Assembly: GCA_000231825.2 (NCBI GenBank)
Contig: JH720333.1
Coordinates: 142,771 to 206,770 of the forward strand
DNA from: Tetrahymena elliotti 4EA
Taxonomy: Eukaryota > Ciliophora > Oligohymenophorea > Hymenostomatida > Tetrahymenidae
DNA: 64,000 bases
Reading direction: 5' to 3'
Made by a program: the position numbers and the translations under genes. The notes beneath the pieces are model-generated. The model was not told the origin of the DNA and made no database searches. It saw nothing but the letters and a program-made list of their open reading frames with translations. How positions within the stretch are numbered: position 1 is the first letter of the stretch; each line of letters begins with the position of its first letter. Shown piece after piece: positions 51,194 to 61,445 of the stretch.

Positions 51194-52081
51194 TCATGAC
51201 ATTTCTTAGAATTACTAAATTTTGGTATCAATATTTTCTATGGTGTAAAGCTATTTTTAAATTTTAAACTTGCCATACATCATATTGACAGATTCTTGAG
51301 AAGTATCTATTCCTTTTAATTTTAATAACTATAGAAGATTTCTAACCTTCATTAAGTATTCATCAATCTAAAAATTAAATACGTCAATACATTTCCCACA
51401 TACTTAACACTTTTCTATTTGCTAATCAAAATTTAGATTTTCAAAATCATATATACAAAATGAAGAGCAAACTCTAGCTAGAGTTTTGTATTTTATTTTA
51501 GTTAAATCGCTTTTCTTAAAAGTAAAATTATATGTAAGGTATACAAATTAAGCTTATTTAATGTGCTCTTAAAGTAAGATAAGAGGCTTAGGAAATACTT
51601 GCTGTTCAAAGCATGGAAAGAACATCAAACTCTTTTAAAACAAAAAAACTTCATTTTTGAATTTAAACTTTTCATCTTGAGAAAAGTAAATATCATTGAG
51701 CTTATTTGTTATATTAATCAATCTATAGAGTAGTTAATCAATTATTATATTATCTTCTGTTATAGGTTGTTTGCATGGGCACTCTTTTAATATCTTGAAA
51801 TACTCAAGCTCAATACCCCAAAAGTGCACGCAGTTTTTAGTCTTAGCAGGTTACTTCATAGATTCAAAAGTTAAAGCACAAGTAAATTGCTAAGTAATAC
51901 CGAATTCTTATATATCTATTTTAGAAGGTATTCTTGATTAATTACCCATCATTTATTAAAATATTTATCTAGAAATGTCTTACATTTCTTACTTTACTTA
52001 TAAGAATTATTCATCTTTTATTTCTTCCATCTAATAAATAATATCTTTTTCCTTTTTGGAAAATATATTTGTTTTTGGCAT
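51194..52081 (-). CDS. SP-RING/MIZ-like zinc-finger protein (possible SUMO ligase family)
   Basis: Single exon, 295 residues. At about residues 70-121 a MIZ/SP-RING pattern is seen: LTFESMKQPAKTKNCVHFWG with Cys84 and His86, then CPC (Cys101, Cys103) and the typical closing IIIDQLLYRLIN. In PIAS/Siz proteins this fold recruits Ubc9 for SUMO transfer. A second, degenerate copy follows: VCSSFCIYDF, then KCQVCGKC and FQIDEYLMKVRN, where the usual His is Ser. The start is the upstream ATG at 52081 (MPKTNIFSKKEKD), preceded by an in-frame TGA, so the N-terminus is well bounded. No SAP or PINIT domain is visible. The SP-RING call is moderate because ligand spacing (CPC instead of CPxC) is not canonical. 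Confidence 0.75.
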
Positions 52082-52993
52082 TAACTTTTAATTATAGTCT
52101 TACAAATTAATTCACCTATTTTTTAATAAATTTAAGTTAAAAAATAGATAATTTAATATATTTCAATTGTAAATCAATTAGAAAGATTAGATCTGAAATT
52201 TATTATATGCTTATTTAAAAAAAAAATAGATTCCAAAATTAAAAAAAATTTTTGTACACCATACTATTTAAAAATATGATAATTTAATTAACAGTTTTCT
52301 TAATCTTATTAAAGTTTTCTTTTTTGAAATTTCTTTAAAGAGTTGTTTAAAAAAATGACATTAAAGTCTGACAATAATGAGGAAAAGTTGTTTATTTTTA
52401 AATATTAAGAGGAAAACCATGAAAGACTATAATCAGCTTTGTTTGATATTTTTGTAAATTTCATTAAGAAAAATATCTTTAAATTTAAAAATTGTAAACT
52501 TCAATGTAATAATTCATTTCTTATTTATTTTGATTTCTCTAAATAAAAGAAAAATGTATTAAAATACCTGAATTTGTTTAAGAAAAATCTTAAATTTAAT
52601 AAATTTATTTATAAAAGACTTAAAAATATATGCTTGTTCCTATAAAAGTTTTTTTACAAAATGCAGGATCACACTTTTTTAATTTTAGATTTTATTTTTT
52701 TTATTTGAAATGTTGAAAAGCTTACATAAGCAATTATCAATTTTAATTTGGTTATTTTTTCTTGATAATATAATAAATAAATGAATAATTATTTGGCGAA
52801 GATACTTGCTTTTGTCGATAAATCGATATAGTAAAATTAGATTCTTGATTGGTATTTTACAATCTATTTTCCCCTCTGACTGAAATGAGATTTTGAGCGG
52901 AAATGAATAAAGGTTTAAATCAGTGGAATTAAATGCAAGTTTTAGACAAAAAATAATTAAAAAAAAGAAAGAAATAAAAAAAATCTGAATTCA
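52082..52993. other. Divergent intergenic region
   Basis: AT-rich spacer between the SP-RING-like gene and gamma-glutamyl hydrolase. Nothing further seen. Confidence 0.4.
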
Positions 52994-54007
52994 ATGCAAA
53001 AGAGATTATTAGCAATTGTCTTATTAATTGCCTTGGCTGTTTGTTTAAACGACAAGCCAATAATTGGTATTTACACTCAACCTTCTGATTACGATGAGTA
53101 CCCTGGAGCTTAATATTCTTACATAGCAGCTAGTTATGTAAAATTCCTTGAAGGTGCTGGTGCTTAAGTCGTTGTTATCCCCTATGATGCTACTACTGAA
53201 TACATTGATAATCTTTTCAATCAAATCAATGGTGTTTTATTCCCAGGTGGCAGTGTTGCCTTTGAGGATACAAACCCTGGTTCATAAGAAACTATTTTCT
53301 TATAAAATGCTATTCACATTGTTGAAAGAGCTAAAAATGCTACTGATAATGGAGATTTCTTCCCTATTTGGGGTACTTGTATGGGATTCCAACTTCTTAA
53401 TTATATTGAAAGTGGTCTTAATAGTTCATCTTTAGAAGAGCGTTAAAATGATAAAGGAGCTCGTCTTATTACTATTACTAACAGTACTAGCAATATGTTT
53501 AGAAACATGCCTGAATTTTTAGCTAACTATGCTTAAACTCAACCAGCCTTGTACTATAACCATGGTACTTATGTTCCTTTGAGTGCCTACAATCATACAA
53601 AACTTTCAAGTTTCTTTTAAATTACTTCTGTCAGCAATAATATCGAAGGATATACTTTCGTCAATTCTATGGAATCTTACAGATATCCTATGTATGGCAT
53701 TTAATTCCACCCTGAAAAGAACATTTATGAATGGAAGGTTGCTGCTCCTCACAACTATGAATCTGAATAAGTTGCTCAATACTTCGCAAACTTCTTTGTC
53801 AACTAAACCAGAAAAAACTATCACTCTTTCCAACAAGGTACTGATAACTACACAATTTATAACTATCCTGCTCTTCAAATCTAAGATAGCAGCTTTACTC
53901 AAGTATATATTATTCCTAACTTCAACTAAACTGCCTCAAAAAACACTACCATTCCAACTAATAGCACCAGTTCTGGCTCTGAAAAAGAAAAGTTCCTTTC
54001 TTTTTGA
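52994..54007 (+). CDS. GGH: Gamma-glutamyl hydrolase (folate/antifolate poly-gamma-glutamate hydrolase, C26)
   Basis: Single exon, 337 residues. An N-terminal signal peptide (MQKRLLAIVLLIALAVCLND) indicates entry into the secretory pathway, lysosomal or secreted. The mature start KPIIGIYTQP is the family hallmark. Other blocks: IAASYVKFLEGAGAQVVVIPYD, GVLFPGGS, the nucleophile Cys129 in WGTCMGFQLL, and the catalytic His239 in the GIQFHPEKNIYEW motif. The enzyme trims gamma-linked glutamates from folylpolyglutamates. The length matches human GGH (about 318) with a short Ser/Thr/Asn-rich C-terminal extension. Its less AT-rich, C-rich codons suggest high expression. Assignment is secure. Confidence 0.95.
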
Positions 54008-55344
54008 GAGAATCTCACGCAAAAATGAAATAAGATTAGTTAGTTAATAATTAAATGAATGAATGACTGATTAATTTGAGAATATAAGAAGGATAAAAAT
54101 AAAGTGTAATCAAAAATAAAAATATAGTAAATTGATTCCTATTTACATTTTATATTAACTTAATAAATCTTAAAAAAATTATGTTAGAATACTTACATAT
54201 TCAATTCAATATCAAATAAAAAAATCTTTAACAAAATAAATAAAAATTGCCTTTTTGAAATTCTTTTATTACCATTTTAAAGTTTTTTTTATTTATTTTA
54301 GTTTTTCTACTACCATATGTATAATTACTTAATCTCTTCATTTTTATTAATATGATTATTATATCATTTTGAAATTTATTTTGGAGTAATTTAAATACCA
54401 TTAAAAAGTAAGATTTCTACTGAAAAATATTTCATTAATTACTAATTATTTTAAAAGTAAATAAGAATTTTGTTTAATAAATTAGAGAAAAAAGATTTTA
54501 AATTGAGAATTAATTTACTTCACATTATTAAATTAAAAGTTTTTAAGATAAATAAAATCCAACAATTTATTCTTTGATTAGAAATAAATATATCATAAAA
54601 TTAAATTTAATTATAATTAATATTTATTCACAGTAGTTTTTTTCAAATTAAGGATATCAATAATAAATAATAAATTTTTAAATCTAGTAAATATCAATAC
54701 TAATATAATATGTCTATTATGCAGGGTTTAAAATATATTAATATTTTTACTTTGGAAAGCTTAGCTTTTTTATTTTTTAAAATCACAAAATTCTTTGTGA
54801 AGTAAAAAAATATATGCCTCTATTTAATTTAAAAAATCTTTGTATTTTTTTATATCATAAAACATAAGATAGCGTTAAACTCACTATTTTTACTCATTTC
54901 ATTAATTGCATTAGAATTATTTGGATAAATATACTTTAATATTGAAAAAATTAGATAATCTTTACACAAGGAGCTAATATAAATTAATAGGTTTAAATAA
55001 GAAGATTGTTAATAATAGTACAGAATGATTTTGCTTGCTTGAATGACAAATAAATAAATAACTCTACTCAAGGAAGATATTTTATCTATAAATAAATAAA
55101 AAAATGTTTATTCATTAAAAGAGTGTTAGGAATTGATTAGTATGAAAGGTACTGTTTGAATAGATAATATTCACTGATTTATTTCAAAGGATACATAGAT
55201 TTTGAAAGGCTTAATGTGATCAATAAATAAAATATAATATAAAAAAGATAATTTATTAAATTATTTATAAAAGCTAGTAAACAAAGAAAGAAAGAAAGAC
55301 AACAAAATTTAAAAATAAACAATTTTAAAAAAGGAGATTATTTC
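54008..55344. other. AT-rich spacer
   Basis: About 1.3 kb of AT-rich DNA between two plus-strand genes. No coding frame or structured repeat seen. Confidence 0.4.
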
Positions 55345-56043
55345 ATGCAACAAATTTTAACAGAAGAAGGCTATTAGAGACTTGAAATAGAGGCTTCAAG
55401 ATACAATGATATTTGTACTATCCTTAAGAAATTAAAGGAGAATGGTTTTTTTAAAGCACTTTATGATCTAATCTTTTGCGTTTTCGCAAGTGAACATGAT
55501 TTTACTGTCAAAATGCTCACTCAAATGCAAAAGTAAAAGAAAGGAGAAGGTTTCAAATTCAATGAACTCTATAGAATCAATTCTGGAATTTTTTGCAGCA
55601 ATTTCTAGTTGATAAATAAAATTATTATTGACGATATCTTTATGCAATTCACTTCTAAAGTTTGTTCTCAGGTTGAAGATTTTGAAGATTAAAAGCCTTA
55701 GAGCTAAGGGGAGAATAGTTTCCATAATAAGGTGTCTCCTCCTATCTAACAATAGGCAGTCAATTAACTAGGGTAACCTAATTAAGCCTCAGCTGTGTTA
55801 ACCTAAAATATTCCTAATTAGTAATAACAATTATTTTATTTTTAAATTTAGACTAATATTAAAAATTATAACTTTTTTGGTGCATAGAATCAATCAATAA
55901 ATTATTCACTCATATATAGAGTAAACTAAATAAAGATTATAAAATATCAATCAAAGTATTCACTGGAAAGATTGATAAATATTATTTTTATTACAACTTA
56001 TCAAACTCATTGGAATTTTTATAATAACAATAATTAAAAATGA
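55345..56043 (+). CDS. Hypothetical helical protein, C-terminal part uncertain
   Basis: ATG at 55345 follows an A/G-rich leader. The first 110 residues have real coding character: LTEEGYQRLEIEASRYNDIC, ENGFFKALYDLIFCVFASEHD, and FNELYRINSGIFCSNFQL, a helical, Cys-containing domain. A Gln/Pro-rich linker follows (SPPIQQQAVNQLGQPNQAS). From about residue 160 (position 55826) the composition becomes Ile/Asn/Tyr-rich like noncoding DNA, so the last 70 residues may be an unrecognised intron or read-through. No donor/acceptor pair was clearly better. Family unknown; a distant resemblance to BART-type helical domains was considered but not supported. Confidence 0.55.
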
Positions 56044-56390
56044 AACTAAGAAAATGGTAAATTGAATCAAACAATAAAAAATAAAGCAAAAATTAATAAG
56101 CAAACAATAAAAATAAATCAGTTTATTTCATGTAAAGATACAAATAGTTTTTATAATAATACATGAAATATTATCTTATTCCCTTTGAAATAATATAAAT
56201 ACAATAGTTAATCATGAAACTAAAAAAATTGTTAAACTAATCAACGAATTAAAAAGTATAAAAATAAAGCAAACATTTACAAGTAAAACAATAAAAATGA
56301 ATGAATGAATAGATTGTTTAATGTAGAGATACACATTAATTATTAAAACAATACTTGAAATACCATCTTATTCACTTTTTTTAATACAAG
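56041..56390 (+). repeat. Diverged direct duplication in the spacer
   Basis: Two related segments, about 56041-56205 and 56215-56390, share ordered blocks: TGAAACTAA, CAATAAAAATA, ATGTAGAGATACA-like, ACATGAAATA/ACTTGAAATA and ATCTTATTC. Offset grows from 174 to 192 bp, so several indels have accumulated. It looks like an old tandem duplication of noncoding DNA. Confidence 0.5.
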
Positions 56391-56683
56391 AATCTTAGTT
56401 CTTCATCCATAAAAATAAAGACAGGCATTTAAAGCAAATCTTCAAAAATGTTTTTATAAAATTGGAAAAATATGAATTAAAAAAATATGGAATTCCACCG
56501 TCTTTTTCACTATTTGTTGATACTTCAAAAATAAAATAAACCTATTTATAAAATCTTTTTTATGCTTTTAGAATTAAATCAATTTAAAATTATTTTTTTT
56601 TAGTTAAGAAACTAAACAATTAAAAAAATTTTTTAATTTATAGGGAAGGATTACAATAGTAACTATAATAAGCATCTAAAAAC

Positions 56684-57631
56684 ATGGAAATCAACAATTT
56701 GAATTAGAATTTGAATTACATAATGTAATTCCATCCTGAAATAGATGTAGCAATTCAATAAATGCAAAAAAAAACAACTCCTAGAACAAGTTCTTACCAC
56801 TCTTAAAGCAAGCCATAAATTATTCTTCAAGATGGCACATAAGCAACATTTAATCCATAGTCAACTAAAAATTTGAATAAGTCCCATTCTCACTCAGTTT
56901 AGGAAATTAATTATAAAAATGAACCAATAAACCCTTACTAAAATGAATAAACCATGAACCATAGTGTGAATGGTATAAAAAATAATATCAATAATAGTAC
57001 TTCTCAATAACTATAAAATTAGAGTATAACTGCTCTTTAACAGCAATAACCTAGATTCTATCAATAAAATTTAGTTTAGAATGCAGCTAAATACTCTCAC
57101 AGTCCCCCTAATCGCTCACCGGTTCTGCACAACACAAATTCTTAAATTAGAGTAAATAGCTTATAAAATAGTGTGCAATTAAATCCTTCGAACTAACAAA
57201 ATAGTTAATTCCATGTTTAACAATTCAATAGTACTAATTCTCAATAAAATGGAATAATGAATAACTCAAATTATTCTTCATCAGGACGTTAAAATTATGT
57301 GAATAGCTATATGTAAACTTCTCCAGGAGGTGATACTATTGTTAGCAATTTTGTCAACAATAACAAAGTCTATCTTCCTTACAGTGAATTTTCTTACACA
57401 AAAGGAGGTACTTTCTCAAAAAGTTAAAGAAAATTGCACGACATCCAAAATAACCCAGGAGTTGGTTAGTATGATTCAGGTCATAAAAAATCTTCAAGTA
57501 GTGTTCCATTCAACAAATAAGAAAAGAAAACAATTTTTGAAAAAAAGAGTGATTACTAAGGTACTTTATATTATCCTTCTTATCATTTTGTTGCTAAATC
57601 TCCATAAGCATCAGCATCTATAAAATAGTGA
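56684..57631 (+). CDS. Gln/Asn/Ser-rich protein with PG-type motifs
   Basis: Single exon, 315 residues, ATG to TGA. Residues 1-200 are Gln/Asn/Ser/His-rich. The C-terminal 110 residues are more structured: VYLPYSEFSYTKGGTFS, LHDIQNNPGVGQYDSG and KSDYQGTLYYPSYHFVAKSP. The NPGVGQYD element resembles the Pro-Gly-x-x-x-Tyr core of STPG/SHIPPO repeats, and PRTSSYHS and SPGGDT may be degenerate copies. With the PG-rich gene at 33-34 kb it may be another ciliary microtubule-associated protein, but this is only inferred from motif shape. Confidence 0.65.
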
Positions 57632-58463
57632 AATTATCCAAACTTGATTTTTATGTTCATTGATTGATTAAAGTATTACATTATATTAGAATCTATTGAT
57701 TTTATTTGTCAAGCAAACCAGTTTTTATTTTGAAAACTGCGAGTAGCTGTTTTCTGTTATAAAACAATTTAACCTTTTAATTTTACTTATCTTTTCTTTT
57801 TACTTATTTATATTTGAAAAACTATTTATATATTAGATTTTTTTATTTTTTCATCCCTTCAATTATAAAATTTTTTAATTTTGTTTTTTAAAAAATTTCC
57901 CCAATTACTTACTGATAACCCCTAAAAATATTAAAATCAAAAAAAATAATTTACACTATTTTAAATTGCAAATACATAAATTAGAATATTATTTTTTAGA
58001 ATTTTAATAGTTGTTTTAAAAAGCTTAGAATATTTGATATTATAAAATAGAAATTTTAGAATTTTAATAGTTGTTTTAAAAAGCTTAGAATATTTGATAT
58101 TATAAAATAGAAAATTTATTGTTTTAGAAGATGTGTTAAAAAGCTTAGAATATTTGATATTATAAAATAGAAAATTTATTGATTTTGATGACATGTGTAA
58201 GTTAAAGCACATTTTTTACATTTTAGAAACATTCTAAATTCTTTTGTAATTTCAATCATGAAATCAATACCAAAATTTTGTTCTAAAATCCTTCCTTGAA
58301 AGGATGAGAATGTAAGTATGAATAATACTAAATAATAATTCATTCAATTTTAACTTTAAAATAGACTAAGACATGAGCATTCTTAAACGTTATCAGGAAT
58401 TTTTGAAAAATAAAAAAATAAATAAAAAATAATAAATATTAAACAAAAAAGTGTATTTTTTAA
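57632..58463. other. Spacer holding a 60-bp tandem repeat
   Basis: AT-rich intergenic DNA between two plus-strand genes. The tandem repeat at 57994-58200 is listed separately. Nothing else seen. Confidence 0.45.
57994..58200 (+). repeat. 60-bp tandem repeat, about 3.4 copies
   Basis: The period is exactly 60 bp: AAGCTTAGAATATTTGATAT starts at 58021, 58081 and 58141 and the shared core runs 33 bases. The first two copies also share the remaining 27 bases, the last diverges. An 83-residue minus-strand frame through the repeat is a product of the 60-nt (20-codon) period and not evidence of a gene. Confidence 0.9.
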
Positions 58464-59507
58464 ATGGAAAATAAAGATTAAAAGCCTAAGGTCAAGCAAT
58501 TTAAAGAAGACTTAAAGGAAAAAGAACTGAAAGCATTTAATGAGCTGAAAGCTAAAGTAGTTGAACAATGTAAAAAAATGAAGCTTGATGAGGATTAAGT
58601 TAAATTTGATAGGTATACTGAAGATAACTAATGTGTTAGACTTTTATGGGCTCGTGAATTTAAAGTAGATAAAGCTTTTGAAATGTGGAAAAAGTGGGTA
58701 GATTGGAGAATAGATTTTAAAGCCGATGAAATTAAAGAAGAAGATATAGCTACAGAATTATAAAGTGGCAAAGCTTTCTGGCATGGGTCAGATAAATTGG
58801 GCAATCCATGCTTAGTAGTTAAAGTTAAATATCATCGCCCAGGAGTTTCTACTTAAGATGTGATTCTAAGATATTTTTTATATTTGCTTGAAGAAGGTAT
58901 TAAAAAATGCGAAGAAGCAGGTACAGGAAAAATTGCAGTTATTTGGGACAGGGAAGGTTTTGACAAAAAGAATTTCGACTCAAACTTATTTAATACATTT
59001 AAGAAATTAAACTAAATTATGTAAGATAATTATGCTGAAAGATTATCAACTGTTTATATACTTCATCCTAACTGGTTCTTCAAAACTGTTTATGCAGTCG
59101 TTAAGCCATTTTTAACAAGCAGAACAAAAAGTAAGATAACTATCATAGATAAAACAGAAGAATTAAAAAAGTTTTTTGATCCTAGCCAGATCTTGATTGA
59201 GCATGGAGGTACATCTGACTATAAATTTATTTATCCTCCCCCTCAAAAGCCAGAAATTAATTAAATTAAGTAAGAAGAGATAGTAATTTAATTATAGAAT
59301 CAGTAAGAAATCTAAGAAAAAAAACCTGACGAGAATCTTGTAAAACCAAAAGATGCAAATGAAGAATCTGAAGATGACTTTACTGAAGATGAATATCGTT
59401 AAATTGAAGAGGAAATGTCAGAAAATACATCAGCATAATCAGGATATGATATAAACTAATTATCGTACTCTATGTTCAATAAAGCAATCAATATGAAACA
59501 CAAGTGA
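58464..59507 (+). CDS. CRAL-TRIO/Sec14-like lipid-transfer protein
   Basis: Single exon, 347 residues. An N-terminal CRAL-TRIO-N helical region (about 35-95) contains VRLLWAREFKVDKAFEMWKKWVDWR, the typical 'fLraR.fkv..A..m' pattern. The lipid-binding lobe (about 100-265) has KAFWHGSDKLGNPCLVVKVKYH, IAVIWDREGFDKKNFD, DNYAERLSTVYILHPNWFFK (the 'YPERL' site), VVKPFLTSRTKSKI and the gate segment ILIEHGGTSDY (as in 'LP.E.GG'). Such proteins bind or exchange phosphoinositides and other lipids between membranes. An acidic tail (about 290-330) follows. Start and stop are clear; there is no intron. Ligand unknown. Confidence 0.9.
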
Positions 59508-60014
59508 TCTTTCAATAGTATAAATTATTTATGATTCCTATTTATTTATTTATTAATAAAGAAGTATCTATTTATTGTTTGTTTATTCAATCATTTATCA
59601 ATTCCTTCAATCAGTCACATATATATTCACTCAATCACTCATCAATATTTTTTTAACATTTTATTTGTTTTATTTTCATTTTCTATTCTAACTTAATACT
59701 GAATAAACATTCTCCTTCATAATTTTTTTTTTTTTTGATTTGGCTTTGAAATTTGAATCTAAAGTTAGCATGTTCTATTTAGTTAATCTTTAAATTTTTA
59801 ACTCAAATTTAACTAGTGATACTCAATATCAATAAAATTTAAGCTTTTTCTTTACAAAGTAAAAAAAGTATTTGGAAATTAGTAAATAAAATGTCAAACA
59901 AATAAACTCTATTCTATCATTTTTTGAGCAATTTTAAAATATTTTAGCTTTGAATTAATCAAGATTACTCGTTTCAAAAATCTCCAAAAATAAAAAAAAA
60001 TAAATCATATAAAA
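59508..60014. other. Spacer before the tRNA cluster
   Basis: AT-rich 3' flank of the CRAL-TRIO gene with several short TCAATCA-type motifs. No gene seen. Confidence 0.4.
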
Positions 60015-60086
60015 GGAGACTTAGCTCAAGTGGTAGAGCGTTGGACTCCAAATCCAACGGTTGCGTGTTCGAGTCACGTAGTCTTC
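60015..60086 (+). tRNA. tRNA-Trp: tRNA-Trp (anticodon CCA), copy 1
   Basis: 72 nt with a full cloverleaf: acceptor GGAGACT/AGTCTTC (one G-U pair), D stem GCTC/GAGC, anticodon stem TTGGA/TCCAA around loop CTCCAAA (anticodon CCA), and T arm GCGTG-TTCGAGT-CACGT. Internal A box (TTAGCTCAAGTGG) and B box (GTTCGAGTC) are present. A T-rich run at 60090 serves as Pol III terminator, and a TATAAAA box lies just upstream. CCA not encoded, as usual in eukaryotes. Because TGA is stop in this code, CCA-Trp reads only UGG. Confidence 0.96.
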
Positions 60087-60249
60087 AATTTTTAATCATT
60101 TTTGATTTTGGTATTTTCATTTAATCAATCTGGTAAAAAAATGGTTAAATAATCTAAAATGAATAGCTTTGATTTGAATAAAACTATTATTTACTACATT
60201 AAGCCTTTTTTATACAGCTCCAAAATGAAAATTATTTAAAAAATATAAA

Positions 60250-60321
60250 GGAGACTTAGCTCAAGTGGTAGAGCGTTGGACTCCAAATCCAACGGTTGCG
60301 TGTTCGAGTCACGTAGTCTTC
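60250..60321 (+). tRNA. tRNA-Trp: tRNA-Trp (anticodon CCA), copy 2
   Basis: Identical in sequence to copy 1 over the 72 nt, 235 bp downstream, with a TATAAAG box just upstream and a T6 run just after it. Flanking sequence differs, so the copies are not part of a larger recent duplication. Confidence 0.96.
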
Positions 60322-60544
60322 ATTTTTTAATGTAAACTTATTGCTAATTAAAAAAATTATTTTGCTGAAATAAATAAAAAATCATAGAATATTATTTAAA
60401 TAAGATGGGAGAATTATTTTATTTTTAAATTATCAAAGAACAAAAAAATTTAATGATAACTAAAATTTATGATTTAACTAAAAGTTTCAAATAAGTATTA
60501 AATTTTTTTGAAGCTTGAAATTAAAAATATTTTTAAGTATATAA

Positions 60545-60588
60545 GGAGATTTAGCTCAAGTGGTAGAGCGTTGGACTCCAAATCCAAC
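60545..60588 (+). pseudogene. Truncated tRNA-Trp pseudogene (5' 44 nt)
   Basis: Matches the first 44 nt of the two full copies, with one C-to-T change at position 6, then diverges abruptly right after the anticodon stem (last match CCAAC, next bases ATGAAATAC). The T arm, B box and 3' acceptor strand are missing, so it cannot fold or be transcribed normally. The upstream TATATAA box is retained. The breakpoint looks like a partial copy or deletion. Confidence 0.9.
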
Positions 60589-61445
60589 ATGAAATACATT
60601 TATTAATAAAGCAAATTTTCTTTGGTTTAAATAAACTTCTTAGAATTTTGTTTGTCTAAGATGAAGAATTATTTTAGATTTTTAAAGTTCAAGAAATTTA
60701 AAAGAAAGTATTTATTTTAATTCCATAAATAAATGATTAAAATTACTATTAAATAACTCTACAAATCTAGACATTTTTTCGATACTTTTACTGATTGATT
60801 GAATATGAAAAAGAAAAAGTCTTAGAAAATACATTATAAATATTTTTCATGTTATATACAAATTTATTAATTTATGAATACTTTTTGTTAGAAAAATTCT
60901 TTTCAAAATCAAATAAATTACCTAAATTATAAATTATATTATAAATCAGTAAAAAAAAAATCATAAAAAATTAATAAAACTTTGAAAAAATTTAGTTTGC
61001 AATTGAAAATTTATAAAATTCTAAATCAATCAAAATTTTTAGTGCAAATCAAATAATTCATTTTATAGTGAGATAGCTACGGTTGTGATTTACTTATTGA
61101 CTTATACAATGATAGATAGAATCATTTATTAATTTGATTTTTTAAGTATTTATATTTATGATTAAAAAAAATTGTATGATAAACAAACAAGCAAATAAAC
61201 AGGCAATCTTGCAAGCAAACAAAAATCAAACTCATAAAAAAACAAATAGAAAATATCCTTTATATAAAAATCTTTGAAGGATGATCTAATTTGCAAATTA
61301 TAATTTCGTATTTGAAATAATTAGAAATTTGTTAAAAAGATTAATATCGAATTAAAAAAAATACTAAACAAAGCAAGTTATTAACAAGATTGGTCAAAAA
61401 AAAGCATTTTTATTAACTATTATTTTGGAGGAAAAGCTCAAGTCC
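60589..61445. other. AT-rich spacer
   Basis: AT-rich DNA between the truncated tRNA and the TPR gene. No coding frame seen; the final 60 bases probably carry the TPR 5' leader. Confidence 0.4.

Noticed and set aside
53148..54047. Several overlapping standard-code ORFs across the gamma-glutamyl hydrolase gene.
   Set aside because: They are out-of-frame shadows; the GGH frame with TAA/TAG as Gln explains the region.
57994..58200. Possible CRISPR array.
   Set aside because: It is a plain tandem repeat with no spacers in a eukaryotic genome, and the last copy decays gradually.
57961..58212. 83-residue minus-strand ORF over the 60-bp repeat.
   Set aside because: It exists because the period is a multiple of three; there is no start context, domain or non-repetitive part.
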